This document shows, one piece after another, positions 11,554 through 24,221 of a DNA stretch of 64,000 bases (positions are counted from its first letter, which is position 1; each line of letters begins with the position of its first letter). The translations under genes were made by a program, and so were the position numbers. Source of the DNA: Apricaphanius iberus (lineage: Eukaryota > Chordata > Actinopteri > Cyprinodontiformes > Aphaniidae); contig JAPXFQ010000113.1 of the NCBI GenBank assembly GCA_028564705.1, positions 62,001 to 126,000 on the forward strand. Direction: 5' to 3'. The notes beneath the pieces are model-generated. The model worked only from the letters and a program-made list of their open reading frames with translations, made no database searches and was not told the origin of the DNA.

Positions 11554-13311
11554 CCGTATTTTCCGGGCTATTAGCCGCTACTTATTTCATATATTTTGAA
11601 CCATGCGGCTTAAATAGAGGAGCGGCTATTCTGTGGTTCTTTCTTCCTCCGCTAGGGGTGCGCTAACCGGAAGTAGAATCAAATCTAAAGAAAAATAAAG
11701 CAAAGAAGCATACGTTACTTTTTTCTTTAGCTAGCAGATAGAACACGGACGGAAAAAAATTACCATCTATTTCCGTAATTATTTTCAAACTTTTGCCTCT
11801 TCATTATGGAACCCACACGAAGAAGTTCGTATGATGCAAGTTTTAAGCTGAAGGCCATCGATCTTGCTATACAGTACGGAAACCGCGCGGCTGCGCGGAA
11901 GCTTGGCATCAATGAATGTATGGTGCGCCGCTGGAGAATACAGCGGGAAGAGCTCATGAAATGCCAAAAGTCACGGAAAGCTTTTAGAGGACATAAAAGC
12001 AGGTGGCCTGAACTCGAAAATGTCCTGGAGGACTGGGTGAATGTACAGAGAGCAGGCGGCAGAGGTGTGTCCACTGTTCAGATCCGACTCAAAGCTAAAA
12101 CAATAGCGCGCGAAATGAATATTGAAGATTTCAAAGCAGGGCCGTCATGGTGTTTTAGATTTATGAGACGTAAACACCTGTCGATCAGGGCACGGACCAC
12201 TCTGTGCCAGCAACTCCCCCCTGACTATCAGGAAAAGATTAACAACTTCCGCACTTTCGTTGAAAGCAAAATAAAAGAGCACTCCATTGGACCAGACGAG
12301 ATCATAAACATGGATGAAGTGCCTCTGACATTTGATCTGCCTCTGACCAGGACCGTTAACAAGACTGGCGCATCCTCTGTGTTGTTGAAAACAACAGGCC
12401 ACGAGAGGACGCACTTCACCTGTGTGTTGGCATGCACGGCTTCCGGACAAAAACTTCCACCTATGGTGATTTTTAAGCGCATAACTATGCCTAAAGAACA
12501 ACTACCGAGAGGCATTGTGGTCAAAGTTAACGCCAAAGGGTGGATGATGGAAGGGCTGATGAAGGAATGGTTAACAGAGTGTTACAGCAAGCGCCTGGGA
12601 GGATTTTTTCACCGGAAAAAAGCACTGCTTGTTTTGGACAGTATGAGGGCCCACATCACAGATTCTGTCAAAGATGCAATCAAGAAAACAAACTCAATTC
12701 CAACTGTGATTCCTGGAGGTACAACAAAATATTTGCAGCCACTTGACATCAGCGTGAACCGGGCATTTAAAGCAGCACTCCGGGTTGAGTGGGAGACTTG
12801 GATGACAAGCGGGGAGAAGTCATTCACAAAAACCGGGCGCATGCGAAAAGCATCCTTTTCTGATGTCTGTCAGTGGATCCTAACAGCGTGGAGGGCTGTG
12901 AAAGAATCCATCACCAACGGGTTCAGAAAGGCAGGACTGCTGCGTGAGAGCAACTTCGGAGCCAACTTTACCGGAGGATGAAAGTGACACAGAGAGCGAG
13001 GCAGACGGGGACAGATGTGACGAAGCGCTGATGAGATTGTTCAACTCCGACACCGAAGAGGACGACTTCATGGGTTTCAGCGAAGAGGATTAAAGTGGCG
13101 CAGGAGAAATGAAGTTAAGTAAATGGTTATTTTATTTTCTACTGGTTCTGTTCTGTTTTAACCAGCAAAGTTGCTGTCGCCTTAAAAGGCACTTATTAAT
13201 TCTGCGGCCTATGGAAAGGTGCGGCCTATGTGTTTTGTAATTATCTTTTTTTTTTTAAATAGCGCAGGTGCGGCTAATATAGGGGAGCGGCTAATAGCCC
13301 AGAAAATACGG
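11554..13311 (+). mobile_element. pogo/Tigger-like DNA transposon, nearly complete
   Basis: The element is 1758 bp and is flanked by TA on both sides (11552-11553 and 13312-13313), the target of Tc1/mariner/pogo elements. The ends begin CCGTATTTTC and agree over about 26 bp with a single C/T difference. Inside each end are further copies of a GCGGCTAAT/GCGGCTTAA motif, such as near 11606 and 13270. These are subterminal repeats of the kind that can bind transposase. One transposase frame fills the interior. The low divergence of the two ends suggests a fairly recent insertion. Confidence 0.9.
11806..12981 (+). CDS. pogo-like transposase, frameshifted near C-terminus
   Basis: The product is 391 residues and acts on the ends of its own transposon. 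Residues 8-50 (SSYDASFKLKAIDLA onward) form a pipsqueak-type helix-turn-helix. Residues 65-135 look like the CENP-B-type second helix-turn-helix. The DDE_1 catalytic core follows, with D170 in NMDEVPLTFD, D278 in LVLDSMRAH and D314 in QPLDISVN, a DD35D spacing. The frame stops at GANFTGG, but the +1 frame continues to a TAA at 13091. It reads SEPTLPEDESDTESE and ends with an acidic LFNSDTEEDDF tail typical of the family. One base has therefore been gained (or two lost) at about 12945-12965. The catalytic part is open throughout. Loss of the tail may or may not matter for activity. Confidence 0.88.
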   Translation: MEPTRRSSYDASFKLKAIDLAIQYGNRAAARKLGINECMVRRWRIQREELMKCQKSRKAFRGHKSRWPELENVLEDWVNVQRAGGRGVSTVQIRLKAKTIAREMNIEDFKAGPSWCFRFMRRKHLSIRARTTLCQQLPPDYQEKINNFRTFVESKIKEHSIGPDEIINMDEVPLTFDLPLTRTVNKTGASSVLLKTTGHERTHFTCVLACTASGQKLPPMVIFKRITMPKEQLPRGIVVKVNAKGWMMEGLMKEWLTECYSKRLGGFFHRKKALLVLDSMRAHITDSVKDAIKKTNSIPTVIPGGTTKYLQPLDISVNRAFKAALRVEWETWMTSGEKSFTKTGRMRKASFSDVCQWILTAWRAVKESITNGFRKAGLLRESNFGANFTGG

Positions 13312-13489
13312 TACTTAAGATCCACGTGAAGACCACAAAGGTGAAAGCTAAATCAAATTAAAATGTCCCTGGTACTAAATTATGAAACAAACTAAATGTG
13401 CTTTTAAAATGTAATCCACAAATTGTTCTGTGTAAAAGTGAAAGGATTATAATCTCGCACCCTCCTTAATTTGCTGATCTCCTTTCTCC

Positions 13490-13830
13490 CTATCACCCCT
13501 AGCAGTCGCTCAGGTCAGCGAACCATCTTCTCCTGTCTGTCCCAAGATCTCGCTATAAATTCCGCTGTGACAAAGCTTTCTTGGTTTTTGCGCCCAAGCA
13601 GTGGAATGCTCTGCTCCTTCAGATCCGTCACATCCCTTCCATTACAACTTTTAAAAACCTAATCTAAACACGTAGTTTTTTTCTCTTGCATTTTATTCTT
13701 AGTTCCCTTGGCCTTCTTATTTTTGCTGATTATTTATTGATGTTACTATACAGATGTTAGTATGCTCATAAAATGCTCATGTAGATCTGATCTGTGTGTA
13801 AATGTGTTTTTGTCTGTCTATCAGGCCATT
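13490..13830 (+). mobile_element. L2-like LINE 3' end fragment
   Basis: Frame 13509-13667 encodes LRSANHLLLSVPRSRYKFR, then FLVFAPKQWNALLLQIR, then SITTFKNLI and a stop. This is the very end of the reverse-transcriptase protein of L2/CR1-type LINEs, where VPR, APxxWN and TFK are typical. Only about 50 codons and some 3' sequence remain, so it is a severely 5'-truncated relic. Confidence 0.7.
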
Positions 13831-15639
13831 GGTGGATACGTACTTAATGATTTGCCATTTTTGAATTCGTAGTTAGGTTTAAGTTGGTGTAATTTAAAAT
13901 TGTGCGTGTGTAAATGTATTTTTTACCTGTAAATTCCTGATATTTGTGTGTAAATTTTACCAAACACTTGCAAGTACCAGAAGCTACACACAAACAGGCT
14001 GACACAAGTTACAAATCAGGTATTACGCACACTATTTTCTCTCCATAACCAACTGTCCCAAATCAGGAAAATGTTGGATTTAATTTAAACTTTAAACATA
14101 ATCATCCGTATTGTTGTGGCCCTACACAATCTTCTGCTCCGACTCTTTATTCTGTCTTTATATCTATACTGAAGCAGGAAGTGTTTTGGGTTTACCAGTT
14201 TCCTATTAAAAAAGAAAAAAAGAATTAAATTGTGCTGTGTGCCATTATGTGGACAACATAGAGTGGTAGATAGAAAACATGAGCAGTTCTGGGGTTCTCA
14301 GTTAGGACATTTTTGTCAGACCTGGATATGATGCATCAGCTTCACAGGTGGGTTTGTCAGTACCGAATCAGTCACATTCATACACCCTTTCTCATAGCTG
14401 TATGTGTGTTTGTTTCCACTCGGGAGAGAATCTGTTGTCTGTTTCAATCTGTACATACTTGTGCGCTGATACTAGCACCTACTCGTTTAAGCTGCAGATG
14501 CTTTTTATCAGTTTGAGCTAAACTTTTATCTTAACCTGCTGAGGGTTTCTTTGAAAGCCCTTTGTTATTGCTCTTAGCCTTCCTGTGTGGATGTAACCTG
14601 AGAGACCTCTTCTGCCTGGCCAATCACTCTCACACACACACATGCACACTTAAACAGCAGGTTCTGTTTAGTGGAAACGGATGAGCTGGGCAAAGCTTGC
14701 CTCTAAAGTTGGCATTCTTGTAGTTTCCTAAACATATTTACTGTAACTTATTACATAGTTCTGGGCTTTTGCTTGTAAATGCTTGCAGACATTTCTAGGA
14801 GTTAAAACACAAACAAGCATCAGTTTACGTACTGATCCCTGCATGTTTCTTTAGCTAAGAATTCACCCTGTAATTGAGACATGCTGACAATGTGTGTTTC
14901 TTTGAAAAGATTGCTCATATCTTCTGAGTTGTAATGAAAACCTCTGCTTGGTTACAGAGTTAAATGGAACAAGCCTTTTAAGGATTATGTGTTGCAGAAC
15001 ATCCTAGATTTTTAATATTTATCCAAAAATTCATCATTTGAGGCTTTGTGTTAAACCAACATTCTCTATATATAATAAAGGAATAATCTATTTTTTGTTG
15101 GGTTTTTGTCTTTGATAATAGTCTTATTTTTAGATTACAAATCTCGTTATGTCATTATGTTATCCAAGTCAGCAGATTACAGTGACTACCATAAAATGGA
15201 TTAAAGAAGCTTGGCCAGCCCCAAGGGCGTTCTCATGAGACAAAAGCTCAAGTCTACCTGCTAAGCCTTTCTTTTGGGCTGCTTGGAAAATAGCTACTGG
15301 GAGACGATCCGACCAGCCAAGCAACAGCGCTTTTCTCGAACCAGTTGGAGGTTAGATGCTGGCACCTGTTCGAGAGTGTTCGTTTGTGCTAATCATGTGG
15401 TCGCTGTGTTGTTGGCACAGTGGATATGTGAGAGCGTGGAAGTAGGACAAAAGAAAGTAGTTGAAAGTCCTACACAACACATGAAACAAAATTCTCGTTT
15501 CCTGATTTCTTCTCCTTTTTTTAGGTTCTGCGTTAGTAGATTCATCTCTGTCAGAAATTGATTTCTGCCTTTGATTTTTTTTTCAATTTTCACAACATTC
15601 TTGAAACAATTACATTTTTTGGCTTCATGATCCTTGCAC

Positions 15640-16010
15640 ATAACATTTATTTTTGTAAAGTGCGCTATCCCCCTCTACAGCAAAACATCCCCACACTATG
15701 CTGTCATCCCTGTACTTTACAGTTGGCATGGCATTCTCGGACTTGCATTGTGTTCACAGCAATTCAAGTTTCCTTCAGATGTAACATGATCATTATGTCC
15801 CATTATTCTCTCTTTGTTGTTGTTGAAGTAATAGCTTTTTCTTCGCTGAATGGCCCATTTCTTCCAACAGAACTGGTTTAACAAAGTTGGATTTTATCAT
15901 TTCTATTGTAATAAGGTTAGGATTGTGTGATTGCATCTACAAAACACTGACGATGTGTTCCTTAAGCCACTTGTAAGCCATTTTCAATTTTGAAGACCAC
16001 TTTTTGGCTA
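15640..16010 (-). mobile_element. Tc1-like transposon fragment
   Basis: Decayed antisense Tc1 phrases occur on the + strand: CTACAGCAAAACATCCCC, a degraded TGCTGTCATCCCTGTAC block, TTTACAGTTGGCATGGCATT, and later an ATGATCATTATGTCC block. No open frame survives. Confidence 0.5.
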
Positions 16011-16665
16011 AGCCTTAACCTTTCTGTCTTTAAATGTTGCTTCAATATGTCCAAATAATTGTTTTTGTGATGCCATCTTTTTTGTGAAGTGCACCAATCC
16101 CTCGTTCAGCAGATTGCCGCTTCACAACATTATGCCTTTGTACTGTGCTGAGGTGGAGTTTTGAGGCTTTTATTCCCTCCCCATTGTTTTCTCCAAAGGT
16201 AAAAATTATCATCTTCACCAAACAGTTGAATTTTCGTTATTTAACAGCACAGGAAACTTCAATAATCATGGCTTTTTATGGCGCTTTAGGAGTATTATCC
16301 CCTTCCTCTCTGAACAGCCTTGCAGGCTATTGCGCCTTACCTAGGAGGGTCTGCTCGGGCTGGCCCTGGCCGGTTCAGGTCAGCACTGCCTAGAAAATCC
16401 TGTTTTTTTTTGCATTGCTATCTAAGGAGGCTGGGTGAGGACATGGGTGGGCTCAGTGTAGCAAAGTGGCTGAGTTAAAGAGATTAAAATCAGTCATCAC
16501 TCACCGTTTTCGGACATTACAGATGACTATACTGGAGTCACCATATCCTTAGACTAATACTTCATTCACACTTCATTCGTTCCACACTGCTGCATCCAAT
16601 TCCCCCCAGATTCTGTCTCCGGCAAGCAAGGACAGAACGGACCTTACCCTGCAGTTGCTTCAAGT

Positions 16666-16770
16666 TAGGGCCGGGCGACATTACCTAAAATTAATATCAC
16701 AGTATATTGAGCATTTCACTTCAATAATGATAACTGGACGATGGCAATGACCACATCACCACCCATCACC
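16666..16770 (+). mobile_element. possible end of a hAT-type element
   Basis: It starts TAGGGCCGGGCGAC and continues into an AT-rich, repeated ATATCAC/ATAATGATA stretch, as in many fish hAT MITEs. I do not find the opposite end, so only one terminus is supported. Confidence 0.3.
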
Positions 16771-18039
16771 GTCTTTTTCTATTTTAATTGTGTCCTTTTC
16801 TGTATTAAATGTCCGGTAGTGGCCAAATTTGCTTAATGTCCTTTAAAAATATGATGGCTTCTCGCTATTGAACGGCTTCCAATAGCCTTTTAATTCAGGG
16901 TTTGATTCCCACTCCTTTCTGTATTTCTTAGAGTCCAGTTTAAACTCAGAAGTGACCACACAGACCAGATGAGATGAATAACTTACAGGGGCTTAGTGAA
17001 ATCATCGATTTTAGGTGGCAGTCGTTTATTTTAGACAGAAAATATTTTACAACGGAGCACAGGAGGGAATACACGGTGGCTCAAGCGCTGTATCAAAAAC
17101 AACAGTAGCAATTCAGCAGGGTTAATATCTGCTCCGCCTGAACAGAACCTGGGCGGGCGGAGCTGTTGAACTACAAACGCTGTTCTTTCTTCTTTATAAC
17201 AGCAGGTTATGATGCCTATATTGACACTGATTTATCTAGCTTCAGACTGAATAAGCTAGCTTTAGGCTGTATGGATTGGAATTTTATCCATTTTATTTTA
17301 TTTTGTGTTTTTATCTCTTTATTTTATGTACATCTGTTTTATATCATTGTGGAAAAACTTGTTCACTTGTTCAAAACTTTTCATCCTGTGAAATCATATA
17401 AATAATATTTATTTACTTTACTTACTACCCTAAAAAGAAAATAAAAATAAACATCTGACTTAAAGAGCAGCCCACCCCCTGAACAGAGTCTAACTCTATT
17501 CACAAGTATTTCAAAAGGAGATGTTGCCTGGTGAACCAGCGAACACATGGAGAGGGGAGGGCAGGGATTGTCGTGGTCCAGGCTGTGAGTTACATGTTGA
17601 CAGCAACGCTGCTGCAACGGCACATATAAAGTCATAGATAGAGTGCAATAGCAACGCGAGCTCCATAACTTCAGAGAGCTGAAATTTTGAGGTTGAAGAT
17701 ATCTTTCCTTACCCAAAAAAAGGTGGGAGCTTTTGTGGAGGAGGCGTGACCGAGAATGGGCTTGCTTTATGCTCCACAATGGCAGGATAAAGGATGAGCG
17801 CGTAGCAATGCCCAATTCAAATTCAAGTGCAGTTTAACGTTTTAAACTAATGAGGGTACTCCACAAATGTTTTTTTTTTTTTTTAGAAAATTGATATTTT
17901 TAATAATATTTACTAAAATAACATTAATAATGACCAAACATGTAGACCAGGAACCGCAGCAAGTATTCATATTTTAAGTGCAATCGTTTTATTTTATTGT
18001 ATGTAGGCTAGTCCTCTGTTCAGCTTGTTTGGATGGAAC

Positions 18040-19522
18040 ATTATTTAAAATGAATAAAAATGACTCTCGATGCCTGGGGCTGGGGGTCCCGGTTGCGGCC
18101 CGGCTCGGTCCTGGTGCATGTCGGGCGGGTCCTGGGTGGTCCGGTGTGTCGGGCGGCCGCTGTTTCGGGCCGATGTCCTCCTTGGATTGACTGGGGCACC
18201 TCTTATGGGGGTGCCGGGATTGTAGAATAGGTTGGTGCCGTCCGGTGGATGGGTGGGGACCGTGCCTGGCGCCCAATCCTCCTGCCGGTTCCAGGACTTC
18301 AGCTGGCTGGTCTGTTCGCCTGGTGGGGCTGTCCGGCATTGGCTGGGCCCCTGATCTTGGCGCCCCACGTGGGGCGGGATCTGGACCCTGGAGCTGGAAG
18401 ATCTGGATGTCCAGGTGCCGGCTGGGCGCGGCCTGGGGAGGGCGTACATCCGCTGTGGCTCCCTGGCGTGTGGATGTGTGGGGGCGGGCCGGGTTGTTGG
18501 CGGTGGGTACTGGTCCGGGGTGGCGGCGGCGTGTGTTGTCCGTCGGTTGGCTGCGGGTCCTCCTTGCCTGCGGCGGCGGCGGGGGACCCTTGTCGGCTGG
18601 TCACTGGTTGGGGCCCCGCTGGGGGGTGGGGTGCCCCTGGTCCCCGTGGCCTCCGGTTCCTGGTCCGGGCCCGCCCTGGCGTAGCCGGTTACCGGCGGAG
18701 CCCGTGGGCTCGTCACTGCGATCTCTCGGGCCCCAGCATCGCGGCTGGTGGGTGCTCCCCTGGGGCTTCCATCTGTTCCCCTCTTGGCGGGTGATCGACC
18801 CTGCGCTGATCCGCCTGTGGACTCTGTACTCTGTGGGACGCTGGATGCATACATCTCTTGCCTCCTCCATGTCTGTGCCGATTCCTGTAGGACGGATTGA
18901 CGGTTCCTTACACCAGCTATCAATCACTTGCATGGGGAAACCTTATTCCGACCTGCATGCTCGCACACACATAGGTGTGGGGACATAGGTGAGGACGGAC
19001 AAATCTTAGGCTGAGGTTATCATCATTAGTTAGTTGTTCACAGGAGCTTACCAGAAACATTTGTATTATGTTCATTAATCAATGCTTGTGTGTAGTGAAT
19101 GTGTAATTCTTTGTTTATTCTACCAGATCCGAACTATTGGTTTGGTTCTGTACACTTTGTTGTTTTTGTATTACTGTTTCTCTGCCGTCCGGCAGAGGTG
19201 GAGGACTGGGATGTTTTGTGTTCTTTATTTACCTCCCTGTCGTGTGTCATCGGTTCGCCCCTCTGTTGGTCCGGTTTCTTTTCTTCACCTTCTTCCTTTC
19301 TCCCTTCTTGTCTCAGTTTAATGTCCATGACGTCAGGAAATTGAACCCACAGTAATCACTAATAAAGATTTTTCATACATATACATCAAGTGGCGTACTA
19401 CAGCGAAGCTGTACTACTCTGCTTGGGAAAGTAAAACTGTTGGGCTTGTACTTGGTACTCAGACACCAATTCTGAGTAGCATACTGCTAGACAGGACACG
19501 ATAAAAAAAAAAAAAAAAAAAA
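18040..19522 (+). mobile_element. unclassified GC-rich retroelement-like block with poly(A)
   Basis: About 0.9 kb (18060-18960) is strikingly GC-rich inside AT-rich intron. It is followed by 0.5 kb of normal composition, an AATAAA at 19361, and a run of 20 A at 19503-19522. The poly(A) end on the + strand suggests a retrotransposed copy. The GC-rich part is open in several frames on both strands, which is expected when stop codons are rare. None of the translations has a domain I recognise; the longest on the - strand (18045-18923) is Pro/Arg/Thr-rich. It could be the 3' untranslated region of a fish LINE or a captured transcript. The 5' boundary is a guess. Confidence 0.4.
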
Positions 19523-20699
19523 TGAATAAAACAATGAACACTATTGAATAGGTATTAAATCGTTGGACGATTACTGAAGATAACCCCCCCAACAGAGTAA
19601 AAAAATGATGGGTAAAACTGAAATATGACCAGATTTGTTTTTTAAACCTTGTCAGTCAAAATGACAACAACAAAAAGACATGTCTGGCACGACCTCTGAT
19701 GTAAACAGTACCTTAGATACTCACAATACAGTTGATCAGAAAAAAAGGTTGATCCTGCGGTGAGTTGCACTTTAATGTCAGTGAGAAACAGTTCCTCTGT
19801 CTTTTTATAGAATAAATATTTGATTTCAACAGATTATGTGAAATATGCCTGCTTGCAGGCTTTTTCTATACATTACAATACAAACTGGCTCTCGTTGCAT
19901 TTAAAACGCAGTGAACAACTGGCCCGCTTTTCCATAAGCCATATTTTTTTATGTAACTGGCAGCAATAGTAGATGTGACACCTCTATGAGCCTCCCTCAG
20001 AGCTTACGCCACTCCTGATGCTGTTCTGTTCCTGCAGTGGAAAATATGACATAGCCACTTTTATTGTATTTTATGTATTTATTTTTGACCAGCCTGTAGT
20101 ATTTTCTTATTAACATTAGGCATAACGTAATATGAGGCCGTCCTTTAACGTTAAGGATAAAAAAGTGTTATCTTTACCCTAAAAACTGAGTGACTATTAA
20201 ATTGACCCATAATCTTTGAAAATGGCCTCTGAAATGGCCTCTAAAGTTAGTGGAAATAGAGCAACATACTATATTTAACATTCCAGGTTATGTTTAAAAG
20301 AGATAAGTGCTCTTCACTGTTTGTATAATGGCTGTCTATCCAAAACAACAACATATCCAAGATGCTAATCATTTGACATACTCTTTATGATGGATTTAGA
20401 GAAAAGGCTGGGATGTTCTCTTTGTTGTACTGAAATCAGAACTAGATGTTGGAAATCCCATGTTAATAAAAACACTATCCTTGACGGGTGGCTGGTGTTG
20501 ATATCCATTCACTCCAGTTCCCAGGATTTCTCACACTTTCACACTGTTTGTTCTTCCCCTTCTCCGCTTCCTCCTTTGGTTGTGTAGAAAAACCACATCA
20601 AGCGGTGCCGACTACACCTAGTACCCGGCCTAGCAGTTTCTACGCATACATAAACACACCCTCCTTTTTTCCCACCTTCTTCTCTCCCTCCCCGATCTC

Positions 20700-21060
20700 C
20701 ATTGCCCGCTCTCCTCACTCGATTGAGATCAAATGCATGATCTGCTGCAAGCGTTCAAAGACCAACAGTTTGTTTCCAATCGCCTTGTCATCATTTCATT
20801 CCTCCGCTCTCTGTTTACTCTGGGATTTGCTTTAGAAAATACATTTTGGGGTGGTTAATCCCACAACGTTTTATTTCTGCGGCCCCGGTGATGGTTTCCA
20901 GCTGCAGTCTGCGGCATATTTGTGTGAAGAGCAATCTTCGAAAACAAGTTTTGTCGGTGGTATAAATCAGACTGCTAATGCTCTGCTGGCTCGGCGCACA
21001 GTCTCTGCTCACACGGTGGCCCTCCCGTCTGCGTGTTGATGCGCATGCCTGCGTCTGCGT
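20700..21060. other. unique-looking stretch, candidate conserved non-coding DNA
   Basis: No repeat signature and no convincing coding frame. It has balanced composition, unlike the surrounding AT-rich intron, and includes TTAATCCC near 20857. Listed only as a candidate regulatory element, since conservation cannot be tested here. Confidence 0.2.
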
Positions 21061-22689
21061 GTGTTTAGCAAAACTCTGCAATGATGTTTTTACGCCACAA
21101 TCAAGCCCATTTGTAAACCTTTAAATCAAATACCCTCAATTGCCAGTGCTGCATTTTTGCTCATTTGAATATGCAGCATAAACACTTTTCCTATCCTTTG
21201 TTCTTGTGTATTTTGATAGTATTGATCAAATTTCCCTGGATTGCCAACATTTGGCAGTGATGGCCGTTTAGTGCTACGGCAGGCTTGGCATGAAGACATT
21301 GAGGGTGTGTTAATCCTGGTACTTTGTTTGGAATCCGAAACAATACTTTTCATTATATGCACGCAAGTTGCTTTTCTCAGAAAAAAACTCTAGGCCTGCA
21401 TTTTTTCCTCTAGTTTTAGGTCATTTTGTGCTCAAAGAGCTCTTTCATAAGACATGATTCTAAGTATTCTCATGACTGTTTTGTGAGTTTATGCCAGCAC
21501 AACCAGGCCAAATCAGCACTATAGCACTATATGTCTTAAAAATAGTACATAAAATTGACTATTTGCCTGGAACTCATACAACAAATACTAACTTCAGCAT
21601 CATTAAATGTTTTTGTGATTGTCAGTATCAAGTATTATACTGTATTTTTTGTGGGATATTTAATGGGTCAGTGTTATACATTAGATTTAAGTAAACTCAT
21701 TGATTTTACTTGTACTTTAAATGCAAAACTGAATATATCAATTAATTGGCATTAGAGCATGGATCTATCTAATAGATGCAGGATATTTGACATCCAGATC
21801 TCAACTTTTGCACCTTTGGGTTAAACTTCCACAGTTGTTTTTTTCTGAAGGTTTTACATATTTTATTTTCCTGTTGTTTTTGTTGTTTTCTTTAGTTGGG
21901 TTAGCTACTTTATTTACAAAACACCCGCCAATGTTTCGGTTTAAGGTGTTTGCCTTTGTCAAATTTGTACAGCCAAAACAACCGATTCCTGCTTGCGTTT
22001 GCAATTAACACCAAAATCAATCTCTTTTGAAAAAGTGAAATGCTAACAATAACGACACAATGTTGTGAGAATGTAGTTGAGCCTATTTTTAAACTGTTTT
22101 CTGGGAACTGAAGATCTCACGGGAAGACCAATCTCACTTGAACCAAGATGTTACACCGTCTCATTTTATAGAGACTTTAATGCTGAGTGAGTTTCAGGAG
22201 TAGCACCTTTGTTTAACCTCCAAACCCTGCTATTCCTGGAAGTCCAAAGAATACCAACAGTCTACTTAAATACTCTTGACTCCAGTGAAGTTGCTTATTT
22301 TGGAGGCTAATTGGTCTTCACCAGCAATGTTCATTTGTCTCTGAGTGGAGGCTTGACAACTATGAAGTTAATGTTATTTCCTACCACTTGCAACTTTGTT
22401 GTGAAACTCTTGTATTCAGGCAGAAATAATACAACAACCCTCCTGCTCCGTGGTTGCTTTAGATGATATTCTTGCAACGTTGTGAAACTCCATCCCTGAG
22501 ATCTGTGTGGGCTCTCTTTCTCCTCTTTCTTGTGTTTTCATAGCCCTGACATTTCATTATGGATTTTAAATTTTGGGTGTTGACCCACATATCTGTTTAT
22601 GTAACATAGATTTCGCTGAGCTTCACAAACAGTGACTGTGGTTGTTTTTTTGGGGGGTTTTTTTGTTAGTGCATGTTTACATTTGCTTG

Positions 22690-22920
22690 AATGAAGAGGG
22701 GCATTGGAAGATGAGCCGTCCAGCTTTAGAAGCCAGATGTCAGAGGTCGCTCCACATTAGTGCCGCCGATCAATTGCAGGCCTTGCATAACTCTCCTGCC
22801 TCTTTGTCTCCGAAGGAAGTGGATTAGAGGCTGTGTTTTGTGATGGGACCAGGGATGATTAGTCGGGCCTGTTTAGAATGCATCCGCTCACAGATGCACT
22901 CCGAACAGGCAGGCTGGATT
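22690..22920. other. unique-looking stretch, candidate conserved non-coding DNA
   Basis: Sequence of even composition, with blocks such as TTAGTGCCGCCGATCAATTG near 22760, no repeat features and no splice-bounded coding frame. A candidate only. Confidence 0.2.
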
Positions 22921-23629
22921 TGAGAATGGGCTGTTTGTTTTTAAGATGCTCGTTAGTTCAGTTTCTGCCAAATCATTACAAATCAAATGATCCTGTAGAT
23001 GTTGGCAGGTCAGTCAACTTTGTTTCCTGCCTTCAATTGAGGGTTGGTGGTAAATCCTCAAAGCAGTCAGATACATTGGCTGTTTTATCAACCAAAAAAA
23101 AGCTACTAAGACAGAAAAACCTCACGGGTGATTCTTGGTGACCTGCCAGTTTTCTCTTGTAACAGCTACTTCACTTATTTCTCGACTTCATCATATTTAC
23201 TATTCTTATTTCATCAGAAATCTCAAAAAGGAATGAGAAAGGGGGGGATTGAGCACATGTGGCATAAAAACAAAAACTAAATAAAGCTTAGAATTGACAG
23301 ATATTTATTATTATTATTTTTTTTTAGATGTGTTCAAAATAGTCAAACTCTGGTATTCCTGTCACTGATATTACTCAGGATCTTTGCAGAGCCATTCACA
23401 AGAAATTTCAGTGTGAAGTAATTACAGACTAAATAATTAGAAAAATGGTCAATCTATCCTAAATTGCGATATAAGGCTTTAATTAGTGAAAGATAACCCA
23501 CATTTTAATAAGATCCAGTTCCGAGCTGTTCCACAGGCCTTTGGTTAGCCTTCTTTATTCGTTCCTAAACATGTTTTGATTGTCAGTGTGTGTTGTGTTT
23601 AAGCCACCTAACTGTTGATTTGAAGAGAA

Positions 23630-23760
23630 GATGGTGAACTTAAAAGGCTCTCCATCTTTATTATTCCACAGTCTTTGTCAAATGCACTAGTACCACTGGT
23701 AATAAAACATCTCCACGGCATTATTCTGCCACCACCATGCTTAGTGTTGGTAACCAAAAT
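23630..23760 (-). mobile_element. short Tc1-like remnant
   Basis: ATTCTGCCACCACCATGCTT near 23722 is the antisense of a transposase segment common in fish Tc1 elements. Upstream text is only loosely similar. Confidence 0.35.
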
Positions 23761-24221
23761 AAGAGTAATTGATGAATTATCTCATTATCGTTTGGTGGTG
23801 AATTGAGTATTTACTGTTTTAAAATTTTTACTATAGAATTTGAATGAGACTTTGTCTTATAGTTTATACTATTTATATCACCTAGAAGTAAAACAAAGAG
23901 GAATCTGCTGAAAAAGCTACAGTTGGCAAAATTAACAAACAATGTAATAAAATTTTGGTTCGCTCATTTACGAAACAACAAATCTGGATTTTGGTCGTTA
24001 TAAAGGGAGTTGCACGATTTCAAACAAGATCTTCAAGGGAACGTTTTTTGTGTGTGTGGAGGGGGGGGGTTTCAACCTGGACCTTATTTTTAGCATTTAT
24101 TATGTTCATTTACTCACCCAGACAAGTTTGGAGCCTCTTGAGTCCTTCAGAGAAAGTTTGTATCCAGTCAAGATCAGCATATATCCATATTATGGGAGTT
24201 AGCTAATAATGCCGCCTGTAA

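Noticed and set aside
16895..16915. B-box-like GGTTTGATTCCC suggesting a SINE
   Set aside because: No A-box at the right distance and no poly(A) or tail repeat was found.
17166..17405. Small hydrophobic frame as a membrane protein
   Set aside because: AT-rich intron translates readily into Phe/Leu/Ile runs; no start context, splice sites or similarity.
18045..18988. Long reading frames on both strands (292, 247 and 181 codons)
   Set aside because: They overlap in several frames of one GC-rich block, are low in complexity and show no domain. Absence of stops is expected from composition.
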